This document shows, piece after piece, positions 6,299 through 15,662 of a stretch of DNA of 64,000 bases. This stretch comes from Mesorhizobium sp. B2-7-2 (lineage in GTDB: Bacteria; Pseudomonadota; Alphaproteobacteria; Rhizobiales; Rhizobiaceae), in contig NZ_VFTZ01000022.1 in the NCBI RefSeq assembly GCF_006440775.1, positions 29,787 to 93,786 of the forward strand, given 5' to 3'. Position numbers and translations under genes: made by a program. The notes under the pieces are model-generated. The model did not search any database and was not told the origin of the DNA. It saw only the letters and a list, made by a program, of their open reading frames with translations. Position 1 is the first letter of the stretch; each line of letters opens with the position of its first letter.

Positions 6299-8563
6299 TC
6301 AGCCTTCCCGTTCCGCCTCCAGCGCCGCCAGGATGCGCGGCGGCGACATCGGGATGTGGGTCATGCGCACGCCGACCGCGTTCGACACCGCGTTGGCGAT
6401 CGCCGCCAGCGGCGGCACGATCGAGGTTTCGCCCACGCCGCGCACGCCATAAGGGTGGTTGGGATTGGGGATTTCCAGGATCTGCGTGTCGATCATTGGC
6501 AGGTCGGAGCATACCGGGATGCGGTAGTCGAGGAAGCCGGCGTTCTGCAGCCGCCCGTCCTTGCCGTAGATATACTCCTCGTTGAGCGCCCAGCCGATGC
6601 CTTGCGCGGCACCGCCCTGGTACTGGCCCTCGACATAGGTCGGGTGCACCGCCTTGCCGGCGTCCTGCACCACCGTGTAGCGGATCACCCTGGTCGCGCC
6701 GGTCTCGGGGTCGACCTCGATGTCGCAGATATGGGTGGCGAAGGAGACGCCGGCGCCGTCGGCGACGAGCTCGCTATGGCCGGCGATCGGCCCGCCGGTC
6801 GTGCCCGACTTGGCCGCGATGTCCTTCAGCGACAGCGGCGACAGGTTGCCGTATTTCTCGCCCTTGGCGATGGCGTGGCCCTTTTCCCAGGTCACGTCCT
6901 CCACCGGGATATCCCACATCTGCGCGGCGCGATCCTTGAGGATCTTGATCGCGTTGCGGGCGGCCGAGATCGTCGCCATTGAGGAGGAGAAAGTGCCGCG
7001 GCTGCCGTCGGTCATATCGTTGTAGCCCAGCGAGGACGTGTCGGCGACGATCGCCTTGACGTTGGAGTAGTCGATGCCGAGCTCCTCCGCCGCCACCAGC
7101 GACAGCGAGGCGCGGGAGCCGCCGACATCGACAGTGCCGACGGCCAGCGACACCGTGCCGTCCATGCCGATGTTCAGATCCGTGCAGGTCTGGCCGCCGA
7201 AGTTGAACCAGAAGCCGCAGGCCATGCCGCGCCCCTGGTTGGCTTTCAGCGGCGCCTTCATGTGCGGATGGCTCTTCACCGCCTCCAGCGTCGGCCCGAT
7301 GCCAATCGGTCCGTAGACCGGGCCGTAGGACGAGCGCGTGCCTTCCTGCGCGGCGTTCTTGATGCGGAAGTCCACCGCATCCATGCCGAGCTCCTTGGCG
7401 AGCTCGTCCACCGCGCTTTCCACGGCAAAGGCGGCCATCGGCGCGGAGGGCGCGCGATAGGCCGCGGTCTTGGGCCGGTTGACCAGCACTTCGTAGCCGA
7501 CCGTCTTGACGTTCTCGAGCTTGTAGCAGGCGAAGGCCGTCATGGCGCCGATCTCGGCCCAGGAGCCGGCATAGGGGCCGCAACTATAGCGCAGCGTCGC
7601 TTCCGCCGCGGTGATCGTGCCGTCCTTCCTGGCGCCGATCTTGACGTCGATCGAGGTGGCGCTGGTTGGGCCCGACGCGCGAAAAACCTCGTCGCGGGTC
7701 ATCACCAGTTTTACGGGACGGCCGGCCTTGCGCGACAGCGCCAGCGCCACCGGCTCGGCCCAGACATGGGTCTTGCCGCCGAAACCGCCGCCGATTTCCG
7801 ACGAGGTAACGCGCAGCTTCGAGGCTTCGAGCCCCAGCAGCTGGGCGCAATGCTGGCGGTAGACGAAATGGCCCTGCGTGCACACCCAAAGCTCCGCCGT
7901 GCCGTCCGGGTTGACGCTCGCCACGCAGGCATGCGGCTCGATATACCCCTGATGCGTCTGCTCGGTCTTGAAGGAGCGCTCGACGATGAAATCAGCCTCG
8001 GCGAAGCCCTTGTGGACATCGCCATGGCCGAACTGCGTGCGCTTGGTGACGTTGGAGGGTTTCGCCGGCTTTTCCTCGAGGCCCTCGGTGAAGACCTGGT
8101 CGTTGATCAACGGCGCGTGGTGGTGCGCGGCCTCGTCGACATCGGTGACATGCGGCAGCACCTCATAGTCGATCTCGATCAGCTTCAGCGCCTGGCGGGC
8201 GGTGCGGGCGTCGATCGCCGCCACCGCGGCCACCGCATGGCCGTCATAGAGCGCCTTCTTGCGTGCCATCGAATTGTCGAGGATGTCGTACATGGCGGCG
8301 TCGCCGTCGGTGAGATCAGGCAGGTCCTTGGCCGTGATCACCGCCTTCACGCCGGCGAGCTTTTCCGCCTTCGACGTGTCGATGCTTTTGATCACCGCAT
8401 GCGCGTGCGGGCTGCGCAAAACGCGGCCGACCAGCTGGCCAGCCATGTTGAAGTCGGCGCCGTAGCGGGCGCGTCCCGTCACCTTGTCGACGCCGTCGGG
8501 GCGGATCGGCCGGGTGCCGACCGATGAGAAATTGCGTCCGGAGTAGCGCGGATCGAAGTTCAT
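6299..8563 (-). CDS. Xanthine dehydrogenase family, molybdopterin-binding subunit
   Basis: This 754-residue protein is the large catalytic subunit of a molybdenum hydroxylase. An N-terminal hammerhead domain (residues 20-140) is followed by the molybdopterin-binding part with GGGFGGK at 258-264. The catalytic Glu lies in GVGE near residue 711. The active-site loop reads AYRAPSAP at 368-375. It lacks the AYRCSFR of form I CO dehydrogenase, so CO oxidation is unlikely. The substrate is probably an aldehyde, an N-heterocycle or an aryl-CoA. It is the last gene of a three-gene operon with the FAD and [2Fe-2S] subunits and acts in the cytoplasm or at the membrane face. Confidence 0.93.
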   Translation of the reverse strand: MNFDPRYSGRNFSSVGTRPIRPDGVDKVTGRARYGADFNMAGQLVGRVLRSPHAHAVIKSIDTSKAEKLAGVKAVITAKDLPDLTDGDAAMYDILDNSMARKKALYDGHAVAAVAAIDARTARQALKLIEIDYEVLPHVTDVDEAAHHHAPLINDQVFTEGLEEKPAKPSNVTKRTQFGHGDVHKGFAEADFIVERSFKTEQTHQGYIEPHACVASVNPDGTAELWVCTQGHFVYRQHCAQLLGLEASKLRVTSSEIGGGFGGKTHVWAEPVALALSRKAGRPVKLVMTRDEVFRASGPTSATSIDVKIGARKDGTITAAEATLRYSCGPYAGSWAEIGAMTAFACYKLENVKTVGYEVLVNRPKTAAYRAPSAPMAAFAVESAVDELAKELGMDAVDFRIKNAAQEGTRSSYGPVYGPIGIGPTLEAVKSHPHMKAPLKANQGRGMACGFWFNFGGQTCTDLNIGMDGTVSLAVGTVDVGGSRASLSLVAAEELGIDYSNVKAIVADTSSLGYNDMTDGSRGTFSSSMATISAARNAIKILKDRAAQMWDIPVEDVTWEKGHAIAKGEKYGNLSPLSLKDIAAKSGTTGGPIAGHSELVADGAGVSFATHICDIEVDPETGATRVIRYTVVQDAGKAVHPTYVEGQYQGGAAQGIGWALNEEYIYGKDGRLQNAGFLDYRIPVCSDLPMIDTQILEIPNPNHPYGVRGVGETSIVPPLAAIANAVSNAVGVRMTHIPMSPPRILAALEAEREG

Positions 8564-8566
8564 GGA

Positions 8567-9043
8567 TTACGCTCCCTTCATCACTTGGGCCGCATCCTGG
8601 ACGGCGCGCACGATCTTGTCATAGCCGGTGCAGCGGCAGAGATTGCCGGCGAGCCCGAAGCGGATTTCCTCCTCGGTGGGCGAGGGGTTCTTCTCCAGCA
8701 GGTCCTTGGCCGCGATCAGGAAGCCCGGCGTGCAGATGCCGCATTGCAAGGCCGCATGCTCCAGAAACTTCTGCTGCAGCGGATGCAGCTGGTCGCCATG
8801 CGCCATGCCTTCGATGGTCTCGACCTTGCGGCCCTCGGCTTCCGCGCCCAGCACCAGGCAGGAGCAGACCAGCCTGCCGTCGACGATGACGCTGCAGGCG
8901 CCGCAGTCGCCGGTGCCGCAGCCTTCCTTGGCGCCGGTCAGGCCGAGGCGATCGCGCAGCACGTCGAGCAGTGTCTCGTCGGGCTGGCACAGATACTCGA
9001 CGGCGTCGCCGTTGATCGTGGTTGATACAGCTATCCCGGCCAT
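8567..9043 (-). CDS. (2Fe-2S)-binding subunit of a molybdenum hydroxylase
   Basis: The 158-residue protein has the two iron-sulfur clusters of the family. A plant-ferredoxin type cluster is bound by the C-x4-C-x2-C pattern in GCGTGDCGAC and a later CSC. A C-terminal helical cluster is bound by CGIC and CRC. It passes electrons from the molybdenum centre to FAD. The start overlaps the stop of the FAD-subunit gene (TAATG), and the next gene begins three bases after this one ends, so the order is FAD, Fe-S, Mo on one transcript. Confidence 0.95.
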   Translation of the reverse strand: MAGIAVSTTINGDAVEYLCQPDETLLDVLRDRLGLTGAKEGCGTGDCGACSVIVDGRLVCSCLVLGAEAEGRKVETIEGMAHGDQLHPLQQKFLEHAALQCGICTPGFLIAAKDLLEKNPSPTEEEIRFGLAGNLCRCTGYDKIVRAVQDAAQVMKGA

Positions 9044-9903
9044 TATTTGCCTCCCGCACGCTTGTAGGCGGTCGTTGCGGCTCTCTGTGCCAGCACGCCC
9101 GCGACTTTCCGTCTGAATTCGATGGTGCCGCGCTTGTCGTCGATCGGGCGGCAGGCGCCGGAGCAGATCTTCGCCAGCCGCTCCAGCGTCTCTTCGTCGA
9201 GCTTCGAGCCGATCAGCACTTGCCCGGCTTCCTCGACCAGCAGCACCGTGGGTGCGGCGGCGCCGAGCGCCACGCGGGCGGTCTTGATCGCGCCCTTCTC
9301 GTCCAGCGTCAGGTTGACGCCGGCGCTCACCACCGCGATGTCCATCTCGGTGCGCGGAATGAAGCGCAGATAGGCGTCGCCCGCATGCTCAGGCCGCTTG
9401 TCGAGCAGGATCGCCTCGATCATCTCGCCCTTGGCCAGAGACGTGCGGCCGGGTCCCGTCGGCACGGTTTCCACGGCAATCGTGCGCTTGCCCGAGGGCC
9501 CGGCGACGACTGCTTGTGCCGCGGCCGCGACCAGCGCCGGCACGCTGTCGGCGGCGGGCGAGGCGTTGCACAGATTGCCGGTGATGGTGCAACGGCCCTG
9601 CACCTGCTTGGAGCCGATCAGGTTGGCCGCCTCGACCACGCCCGGCCATGCCTGCTTGAGCGCCTTGTTCTCGCCCAGCACCGCGCAGGGCACCGCGGCA
9701 CCGATCCGGAAACCGTCGGCCGTCTCGGCGATGTCGGCCAGGCCGCCGATTGCCTTGATGTCGACGATCAGCTCGGGCTCGATGAAGCCGCCCTTCATCC
9801 TCACCAAAAGGTCGCTGCCCCCGGCCAGGATAGCGGCCGGGCCTACTGCCTTGGCGAGCTCGCCAACGGCATCTTCGATTGAAAGCGGACGTATGTAACG
9901 CAT
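9043..9903 (-). CDS. FAD-binding subunit of a molybdenum hydroxylase
   Basis: This 286-residue subunit carries the FAD-binding loops AILAGGSDLL near residue 25 and the TITGNLCNASPAAD block near residue 110. A CO-dehydrogenase-type C-terminal domain follows. I chose the ATG at 9903 because a GGGGAG ribosome site lies just upstream and the family starts with this MRYIRPLS-type segment. A longer in-frame ORF from 10080 is not needed. It is the first gene of the hydroxylase operon. The upstream DNA holds two closely spaced gttataa motifs around 9949 that could be regulatory. Confidence 0.93.
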   Translation of the reverse strand: MRYIRPLSIEDAVGELAKAVGPAAILAGGSDLLVRMKGGFIEPELIVDIKAIGGLADIAETADGFRIGAAVPCAVLGENKALKQAWPGVVEAANLIGSKQVQGRCTITGNLCNASPAADSVPALVAAAAQAVVAGPSGKRTIAVETVPTGPGRTSLAKGEMIEAILLDKRPEHAGDAYLRFIPRTEMDIAVVSAGVNLTLDEKGAIKTARVALGAAAPTVLLVEEAGQVLIGSKLDEETLERLAKICSGACRPIDDKRGTIEFRRKVAGVLAQRAATTAYKRAGGK

Positions 9904-10101
9904 CGTCTCCCCTTGGTGGTCATAATCGGATCGCCCGTTATAAAGCGTCTGGTTATAATGGCCATCCCGTTCGTGCATTGCACCATCCAAGTCAGGCAGG
10001 TTGGCCCTAATTCCTGGCCCAATCTTCCAGACCTGGGCCCCGCAACCACGCGCCTGCATTGAGCCGGGCGTCCGCGCCAATACAGAGGAGCTTCAAATTC
10101 A

Positions 10102-10971
10102 GTGACCAGCACCGGTCAAGCCAACAGCGAGGATCTGGTCCGCCGCGCCGTGGCCGCCTTCAATTCCGGCGACCACGCCCGGGCGATGGACCTGTGCGAG
10201 CTTGGCCTGAAGCAGCACCCGGGCGATTCCGCGCTCTGCCACCTTCTGGCGGCCGTATTGTTCACCAGGGCGGACATGCCTGCAGCCCGGGCGCGCATCG
10301 AGGCGAGCCTCGCCACGCGTCCGGACAACGTTCCCGCCCTGATCCTGGCAGGCAGGATCGCCCGGGCCGAGGGACGGTTCGATGCTGCGTTGCAGTTCCT
10401 GGATCGCGCCGCCAGGCGATCGTCCCAGGCGGAAATCCTTCTCGAGCGGGCACGCACCCTCGATCAGGCGGGCGATGCTTCCGCCGCGGGCGCGGCCTGG
10501 ACAAAGGTCCTGCAAAGCGATCCGAAATCCGTTGAGGCGATGGCGCGCCTCGGACGCCTGGCCTGGCAACGTGGCGTGCCTGCCGAGGCGGAAGGTTTCC
10601 TCGAACGCGCCGTCGCCGGCGGCGGGCATCCGGCGCAATGGTTCGACCTAGGGCTGGTGCGCCAGGACATGCGCAAGTTCGACGCCGCCGCCGAGGCCTA
10701 CCGGCATGTGCTGGAGATGAGCCCGGACGCCGCGGAAGCCGCGGTCAATCTCGGCGTCGTCCTGCAGGAGACGGGCGACCTCGAGGGGGCAATGGCGGCC
10801 TATTCGCGAGCCTATCGTCTCGCCCCGTCCACCTTCGGCGTCATCGCCATGGCGCTTACCTCCGCGCCATGCGGCCGGCTCTGGCTCGACGAGGATGCGC
10901 TGCGTCTTTCACTCGCCGGTGGAGCGTCCGCGCCTGGCGCGGAACCGCTTGCGGTAGACGCCCGGCGTTGA
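10102..10971 (+). CDS. Tetratricopeptide repeat protein
   Basis: The 289-residue protein consists of about six to seven TPR units, each with alternating helices and the typical small residues at positions 8, 20 and 27 of the repeat. It starts with GTG behind a GAGGAG site. There is no signal peptide, so it likely acts as a cytoplasmic scaffold. The C-terminus departs from the TPR pattern (LTSAPCGRLWLD). Its last 63 bases overlap the convergent gene at 10909-11625. Confidence 0.85.
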   Translation: MTSTGQANSEDLVRRAVAAFNSGDHARAMDLCELGLKQHPGDSALCHLLAAVLFTRADMPAARARIEASLATRPDNVPALILAGRIARAEGRFDAALQFLDRAARRSSQAEILLERARTLDQAGDASAAGAAWTKVLQSDPKSVEAMARLGRLAWQRGVPAEAEGFLERAVAGGGHPAQWFDLGLVRQDMRKFDAAAEAYRHVLEMSPDAAEAAVNLGVVLQETGDLEGAMAAYSRAYRLAPSTFGVIAMALTSAPCGRLWLDEDALRLSLAGGASAPGAEPLAVDARR

Positions 10972-11625
10972 CAGGACATCCGCGACCGTCCGCGCATAGG
11001 CGGCCTGACGTTTTTCGTCGAACACTTCGTATTCCAGCCGCGGCGCGGCGCGCGGAACCGCGAAGCATTGCGCGACCGGAGTTCCTTTGCTGAGCACGCC
11101 GGAGAATTCGGGCTCCTTCCAGATCGCCGGGAAATTGATGCCGCCATCACTGAACCGGTCCGAATCCACCAGGCCGGTCACCAGCCTGAAGGGAAGGTCC
11201 TCGCGATTGACCGGGTGCGTCGCATAGAGCGACCAGCCGTCCTCGACCTCGATGGTCCAGAAGCTGTTGAATTTGAGCGCGGCCTGGCCAGGCGCGGCGA
11301 ACGGGCTGCCGGCGAGTTGCCCCGGCGTGTGGAAGCTCAGCGGCGCTCGCGGGTGGTTCCCGGTGGCGGGTTCCGGAACCTTCCAATCCCACGAAAACTT
11401 GCCCTGGTCGACCATGACATCGCAGGGCAGCAGGATCATGAACCCGTAAGTCATCGCGTCGACCACCGGCGGGCATTGCTTGAGCGTGCGAATATCGCGG
11501 CCGTGGATCGCCGAATAGGCGGTGGCGGGCATCATGCGCAGCCAGTCCGGCAACACGCCGCGCGCCGGCACCGGGCGCGGCAAATGCTCCGCCAGCATCG
11601 GATCACATCGGAAAATCACACGCAT
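10909..11625 (-). CDS. Hypothetical protein of about 240 residues
   Basis: A GGGAGGTGG ribosome site directly precedes the ATG at 11625, so I prefer this start over one nine codons upstream. The 238-residue product is soluble, with many Pro, Trp and Phe residues and blocks such as FSWDWKVPEP and NSFWTIE. It resembles uncharacterised proteins of the DUF6065 kind, but I am not certain. It is convergent with the TPR gene and divergent from the GlxA-type regulator. Confidence 0.75.
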   Translation of the reverse strand: MRVIFRCDPMLAEHLPRPVPARGVLPDWLRMMPATAYSAIHGRDIRTLKQCPPVVDAMTYGFMILLPCDVMVDQGKFSWDWKVPEPATGNHPRAPLSFHTPGQLAGSPFAAPGQAALKFNSFWTIEVEDGWSLYATHPVNREDLPFRLVTGLVDSDRFSDGGINFPAIWKEPEFSGVLSKGTPVAQCFAVPRAAPRLEYEVFDEKRQAAYARTVADVLSTPGVYRKRFRARRGRSTGE

Positions 11626-11892
11626 CGCCACCTCCCGGCATTGCGATACCATGCCTGCCCGCCGCGCTCCAAGCGGCGCCCGGTCAGTCAGGTGTCAACC
11701 TGCCGTGACCGGCGATGACGGCGCCGTGCCGGATTGCGACGCCTGCCGATCGCCGAAGGCGCGCACGAGGAATCATGCAACGGTTCAAAACGCTATTCAA
11801 CGCCACGCTATCCAGTCCGCTCGCCGGTAGATAAACCTCACGGCCGGCGCTCCAGGGTGGCGCCTGGTTCGGAAAGGTCGGTTCGCGAAACA

Positions 11893-12870
11893 ATGGCCAA
11901 GAAGTTCGCATTTCTTTTGGTGCGCGATTTCACCTTGTCGCCGCTGTCGCTGTTCATCGACACGCTCAGGCTCGCCGGCGACGAGGGCGACCGCAGCCGC
12001 AGAATCGAGTTCGACTGGGAGATCGTCGGCGAGCGCGGCCTGCCGATCCGCGCCAGCTGCGGCGTCGAATTGCTGCCGACCAGGGCGATGGGCAATCCCG
12101 AGGATTTCGACAATGTCGTGGTGGTCGGCGGCCTGCTCGACACCAGCCGCAAGCTGAGCTCGGAAAAGGAGGCATTCCTGTTGCGCGCCGCGCAGAAGGG
12201 TGTGCCGCTCACCGCGCTCTGCACCGGCAGCTTCGTGCTGGCGCGCTACGGCCTGCTCGACGGCTACAGCGCCGCAGTCAGCTGGTTCCACATCAAGGAT
12301 TTTCGCGCCGAGTTCCCCGATGTGAACGCCCATGCCGACAGCCTCTATTCCGTCGACCGCGGCCGCGCCACCTGCGCCGGCGGCACGGGAGCGGCCGACC
12401 TCGCCGGCTATTTCGTCTCGCAATTCATCGGCCGGAAGGCAGCGGAAAAGGCGGCCAAGATACTGGTGCTCGACCGCATCCGCTCCAGCCGCGACGTGCA
12501 GCCGGTCGGCGACCTTTTTCCAGCGGCCGCGAGCCGCGCGGTGAGGCGGGCGCTGCTCCTGATGGAAAGCAATCTTCAGGAGCCGATCCCGATCGCCGAG
12601 ATCGCCGCCAGGCAGAACTGCTCGCGCCGCCAGCTCGAGCGCCTGTTCGGCGCCGAGCTCGGCATCGGCCCGATGGCCGCCTATCTGGCGCTCAGGGTTC
12701 ACTATGCCAGATCGCTGCTGGAAGGCAGCGACCTCGCGATCGGCGAGATCGCCTATCGCTGCGGCTTTGCCAATGCCGGCCATTTCAGCCGCGTCTTCCG
12801 CCAGCAGGCCGGCATCACGCCGACCCATCTGAGGCATCCGAACCGGGCAGCGAGTGACGTTGCCAGATAG
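11893..12870 (+). CDS. GlxA family transcriptional regulator (DJ-1/PfpI plus AraC HTH)
   Basis: Residues 1-190 form a DJ-1/PfpI-like domain with the nucleophile elbow replaced by ALCTGSFVLA near residue 115. Residues 220-320 form an AraC-type double helix-turn-helix, including NCSRRQLERLFG and CGFANAGHFSRVFRQ. I chose the ATG at 11893 because the domain starts there; the longer frame upstream has no support. Such regulators often control catabolism or uptake of quaternary amines or polyamines. The polyamine-type ABC importer 3 kb downstream is a possible but unproven target. Confidence 0.92.
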   Translation: MAKKFAFLLVRDFTLSPLSLFIDTLRLAGDEGDRSRRIEFDWEIVGERGLPIRASCGVELLPTRAMGNPEDFDNVVVVGGLLDTSRKLSSEKEAFLLRAAQKGVPLTALCTGSFVLARYGLLDGYSAAVSWFHIKDFRAEFPDVNAHADSLYSVDRGRATCAGGTGAADLAGYFVSQFIGRKAAEKAAKILVLDRIRSSRDVQPVGDLFPAAASRAVRRALLLMESNLQEPIPIAEIAARQNCSRRQLERLFGAELGIGPMAAYLALRVHYARSLLEGSDLAIGEIAYRCGFANAGHFSRVFRQQAGITPTHLRHPNRAASDVAR

Positions 12871-12903
12871 CGGTCCCTGCGCACGACCTCGGCAAGCTGG
12901 CTT

Positions 12904-13674
12904 CTATGTCACCGCGATGACTTTCCCCGTCGCACCAAGGCGACACAGAACTTTCGCTTGTCGCACTTGGATGCCGCCTGGAAGCGCATAGTTTATTCTC
13001 ACCTCGATCGGCGCCGCCAGACCGGCTCTGCGTTGGCGCATCGGACCGGCACTGACCGCGTATACGCGCACAGCACCAAGCGGCGTCGCGACTGACATGA
13101 TCGCCGCGCGGCAAGCGCTCACGACTTTGGGCGGCGTGCCTGGCTTCGCTTTCAGCGATACAAGGGGTGCAAAAGGATAGCCCGCTCTAAACCGCCCGAA
13201 CTCCCCACCACGTGCGCTGGAAGGTTTGAGGATGGATGGCAGGCTGATCGCGGTTGTTGCGCTTTTGGCGGAGAAAACGGTGGGATTGTCGGGGGGCGCG
13301 GTGTCCCTGGTGCCCGACGTTGCGGTGCCGGCACCCGTCGACACGCCCGCGCTTGTGCTGCCTGCAGCGTCACCCGTCGAAACGCTCGCGCCGATCGATC
13401 CGGTACCAGCATTCGCGGACGCGCCAAGGCTTGTCCCTCCTGCGCCTGCCGACGCGCCAACGCTGACGCCGCCTGAGCTCACCGACGCGCCAACGCTTGC
13501 GCCGCCCAAGCCGCCGACACTTGCCCCCAAGCCAGCGGAGACACCTTGTGATCCGGCGCTCACTCCAGCGCCGACGCCAATGCCGCCGACCTTGCCGCCA
13601 CCGCCGACATCAAGGGCGGCCGCCGGTCCGGTAGCGGCTGCGATCATCAAGGCGACCGCCACGTATTTGCCCAT
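12904..13674 (-). CDS. Exported glycine/serine-rich protein
   Basis: The 256-residue product has an N-terminal signal peptide (MGKYVAVALMIAAATGPAAA) and then about 100 residues of Gly/Ala/Ser-rich short repeats with a VGASV-type unit. A folded C-terminal part follows, with two Cys (ACRAA and VLCRLG). A GGAGGGG site precedes the ATG at 13674. It is probably periplasmic or on the outer surface. I know no function for this arrangement. The DNA of the repeat part gives a long, Pro/Thr-rich antisense frame that is an artefact. Confidence 0.75.
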   Translation of the reverse strand: MGKYVAVALMIAAATGPAAALDVGGGGKVGGIGVGAGVSAGSQGVSAGLGASVGGLGGASVGASVSSGGVSVGASAGAGGTSLGASANAGTGSIGASVSTGDAAGSTSAGVSTGAGTATSGTRDTAPPDNPTVFSAKSATTAISLPSILKPSSARGGEFGRFRAGYPFAPLVSLKAKPGTPPKVVSACRAAIMSVATPLGAVRVYAVSAGPMRQRRAGLAAPIEVRINYALPGGIQVRQAKVLCRLGATGKVIAVT

Positions 13675-13731
13675 TTCGGGACCCCTCCTGGGCATGCGTT
13701 CGTGCCAATCCAAATGTACTCCCGACCATCA

Positions 13732-14727
13732 TCATCGAGGCGGGGTCGGAAGCAACGCGTCGGGGAGAGTGATCGTCGTCGCCGCCAGAACCCGTTTCGG
13801 CGATCTTGGGATCTTCGCTCTGTTCTTATCCTGCAAGCCCGTTTGGCGGACAGCTAGGCCATCCTGGCTGGCAAGTGGAACCGCGGCGGAACGCGTCCCG
13901 GGCGCGCGCTCCATCTGCGCTGCGCGGCGCGCACTTTGCGCCTTGACGAGGTCGATCGCCTTTCGCGCAGCGGTAAGAGACACGGACATGTCGGTCAGCT
14001 TTTGGCGCTCCTGCTCCAGCGCCGCGCTCAAGTCGGCAGATGCCTGCTTCGCAGCGTCTCTTTCCCGACGGGCGTCATCGGCATCGCTTGCGGCCGAAAC
14101 CGCGCGCGTGTGTTCCAGATCCAATGCCTCGTTGACATGCTTTGCGGCAGCAACCGCCAGTTGGAGGTCCTTTAGGGCGGTGGCCCGCTCGGCCGCAGCC
14201 AGATTTGCACGTTTCTGATCGGCCTCGCCGGCCTGGCGAGCCATGGCGAGTTCGTGCTCGAATTGTTCGACCTTATGGCGCTCTTCGGCAACCGATTGAT
14301 TTGCCTCGGCCAGGGACACTTCCACGGCGTTGCGTGCTTCGTTTGCGGAAATCAATTGTGCCTTCAAGTCTTTGATGACGCGCTGCGCCGCTTCCAGATC
14401 GAGCTTGAGGGTTCCGTTGCTTTGGTTCGCTTCTCTCAGGGCCTTTGTCTGCTCTGCGGAAGTGCTGGCCAACAGCCTTGCCTGGGCGCTTGCTGTGCGC
14501 TCGGCATCCTGACTCAGGCCCAGTTGCGCTTTTGTCGAGGCCAGTTCGCCTCGCGCCGCCGCGATCTGTTGCTGCATTTCGGCGCCGTTGTCTGGCGGAG
14601 ATACCGCCGCCAAGAGGAGGATGCATCCGGGAACGGCGCTCCACCTCCAGTGGCGCATGCTGAAGCGAACCCATGCCGGGCGCGGGTCGTCTTCGAACTC
14701 CTCGTAAGATCCATGTATGGACGTCAC
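13732..14727 (-). CDS. Membrane-anchored coiled-coil protein
   Basis: The 331-residue protein has a short cytoplasmic N-terminus and one hydrophobic anchor near residues 30-46. About 200 residues of continuous heptad-type coiled coil follow, rich in Ala, Gln, Glu and Leu. It starts with GTG. The C-terminal 50 residues are basic and Pro-rich. This resembles bacterial coiled-coil scaffolds, but no specific family is evident. It sits behind the exported Gly-rich gene on the same strand, separated by 57 bases, so the pair may be co-transcribed. Confidence 0.75.
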   Translation of the reverse strand: MTSIHGSYEEFEDDPRPAWVRFSMRHWRWSAVPGCILLLAAVSPPDNGAEMQQQIAAARGELASTKAQLGLSQDAERTASAQARLLASTSAEQTKALREANQSNGTLKLDLEAAQRVIKDLKAQLISANEARNAVEVSLAEANQSVAEERHKVEQFEHELAMARQAGEADQKRANLAAAERATALKDLQLAVAAAKHVNEALDLEHTRAVSAASDADDARRERDAAKQASADLSAALEQERQKLTDMSVSLTAARKAIDLVKAQSARRAAQMERAPGTRSAAVPLASQDGLAVRQTGLQDKNRAKIPRSPKRVLAATTITLPDALLPTPPR

Positions 14728-14987
14728 TGGCCACGGTCCTCTGTCTACTGGGCATTCCTCGCGATGCTCAAGAACGTGTCATAGCGGCTCTGTGCATGAA
14801 TTGCGGTTCTTGTTGTAACAGTTCGCTCCGTTTTGATTTATACCGCTGAATAATCTGTATTTTTCGAAATCGTTCCGGCCGCTTATACCAAATACGCTTT
14901 CAGGCGTAGGAAGCATCATCCAAATGGACTAGACCTCATGTCGATCGTTTCGCGGCAGAACTTGTGGCGGCAGGGACCTGACGGCGC

Positions 14988-15130
14988 GCTGGCAAGATCA
15001 TCGGCGGCGGCTTCCCGGCGGGTGCCGTCGGCGGGCGCGCCGATGTCACGGCGGTGTTCGATCCGACCGCAGGCAAGGACCACGCTGCCGCATGGCGGCA
15101 CATTCACGGCCAATCCGGTGACCGCGTCGT
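14988..15130 (+). pseudogene. Fragment of a class III aminotransferase (glutamate-1-semialdehyde aminomutase type)
   Basis: Translation gives GKIIGGGFPAGAVGGRADV followed, after a one-base frameshift, by LPHGGTFTANPVT. These are the PLP-lysine region neighbours and the conserved HGGTFTANP block of glutamate-1-semialdehyde-type aminotransferases. Only about 48 codons remain of a gene usually over 400 codons long. No start or complete domain is present, so it is a relic left between the coiled-coil gene and the small Cys-rich gene. Confidence 0.75.
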
Positions 15131-15216
15131 CACGAAGTTGTTTGCCTTCCCATTATATCAGGAGTCGCGTATATAAGGCTGCGTTACTATGCTCATTTTC
15201 AGAGGGGAATTAAATC

Positions 15217-15432
15217 ATGCGCAAACAGAAATCGCTTGGACTGGCACTTCTTGCTTCTATATCGCTTTTCCTCGCCGACGCCGTTTTAGCGAAAGACGCC
15301 TACAAAACACCATGCAGGGCGGATGCCCAACGACTGTGCAAGATGGTCGACAACGCAAAGGGGTTAAGCTGTCTTAAACAGCATATCAGTGAGCTCACTC
15401 CTGCCTGCAAGGCGTTTCTCTCCAAGAAATGA
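15217..15432 (+). CDS. Small secreted cysteine-rich protein
   Basis: The 71-residue precursor has a clear signal peptide that ends near VLAKDA. A mature 45-residue domain with four Cys (CRADAQRLC, then SCLKQH and PACKAFL) follows. The spacing matches the cysteine-rich repeat of the GLG1/FGFR-like family, which occurs as single small exported proteins in rhizobia. An AGAGGGG ribosome site precedes the ATG. The mature part is basic and likely periplasmic with two disulfides. Confidence 0.72.
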   Translation: MRKQKSLGLALLASISLFLADAVLAKDAYKTPCRADAQRLCKMVDNAKGLSCLKQHISELTPACKAFLSKK

Positions 15433-15484
15433 GCTGTAATAGCCGCCAAGGATCGTACTGATTACTCGGCAGACCTACGGACCG

Positions 15485-15580
15485 CCAAGGTGGTTCTCCG
15501 TCCGGAATTGCGTCAAAGCAAGGACATGGACCCGCTCGCTGTTTCGGTGAAACGGTGAACCGCTCCAGGCACCGCGACCG
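15485..15580. repeat. Copy of the ggaattgcg palindromic rhizobial repeat
   Basis: The segment contains ttctccgtccggaattgcg, matching the right arm of the elements at 30697-30770 and 57938-57993. It lies in a 230-base interval between convergent genes with no other feature. Confidence 0.5.
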
Positions 15581-15662
15581 ACGAAAGGCCGCCGCCGTGG
15601 TGCATCGATCAGAACGGGACGCGTGGCAACCGCCCATGCCTGGGGGAACGCGGTCGCTGGCT

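Noticed and set aside
6356..8527. Long plus-strand open frames opposite the Mo-hydroxylase large subunit
   Set aside because: They mirror the codons of the real gene, and their translations are compositionally odd, rich in Gly, Arg, Asp and His, with no domain.
6299..8563. Carbon monoxide dehydrogenase large subunit
   Set aside because: The active-site loop reads AYRAPSAP and lacks the AYRCSFR motif of form I CO dehydrogenase.
13878..13892. GAAC-N7-GAAC match resembling a LexA box
   Set aside because: It lies inside the coding sequence of the coiled-coil gene, far from any start, with a GC-rich spacer. It is probably chance.
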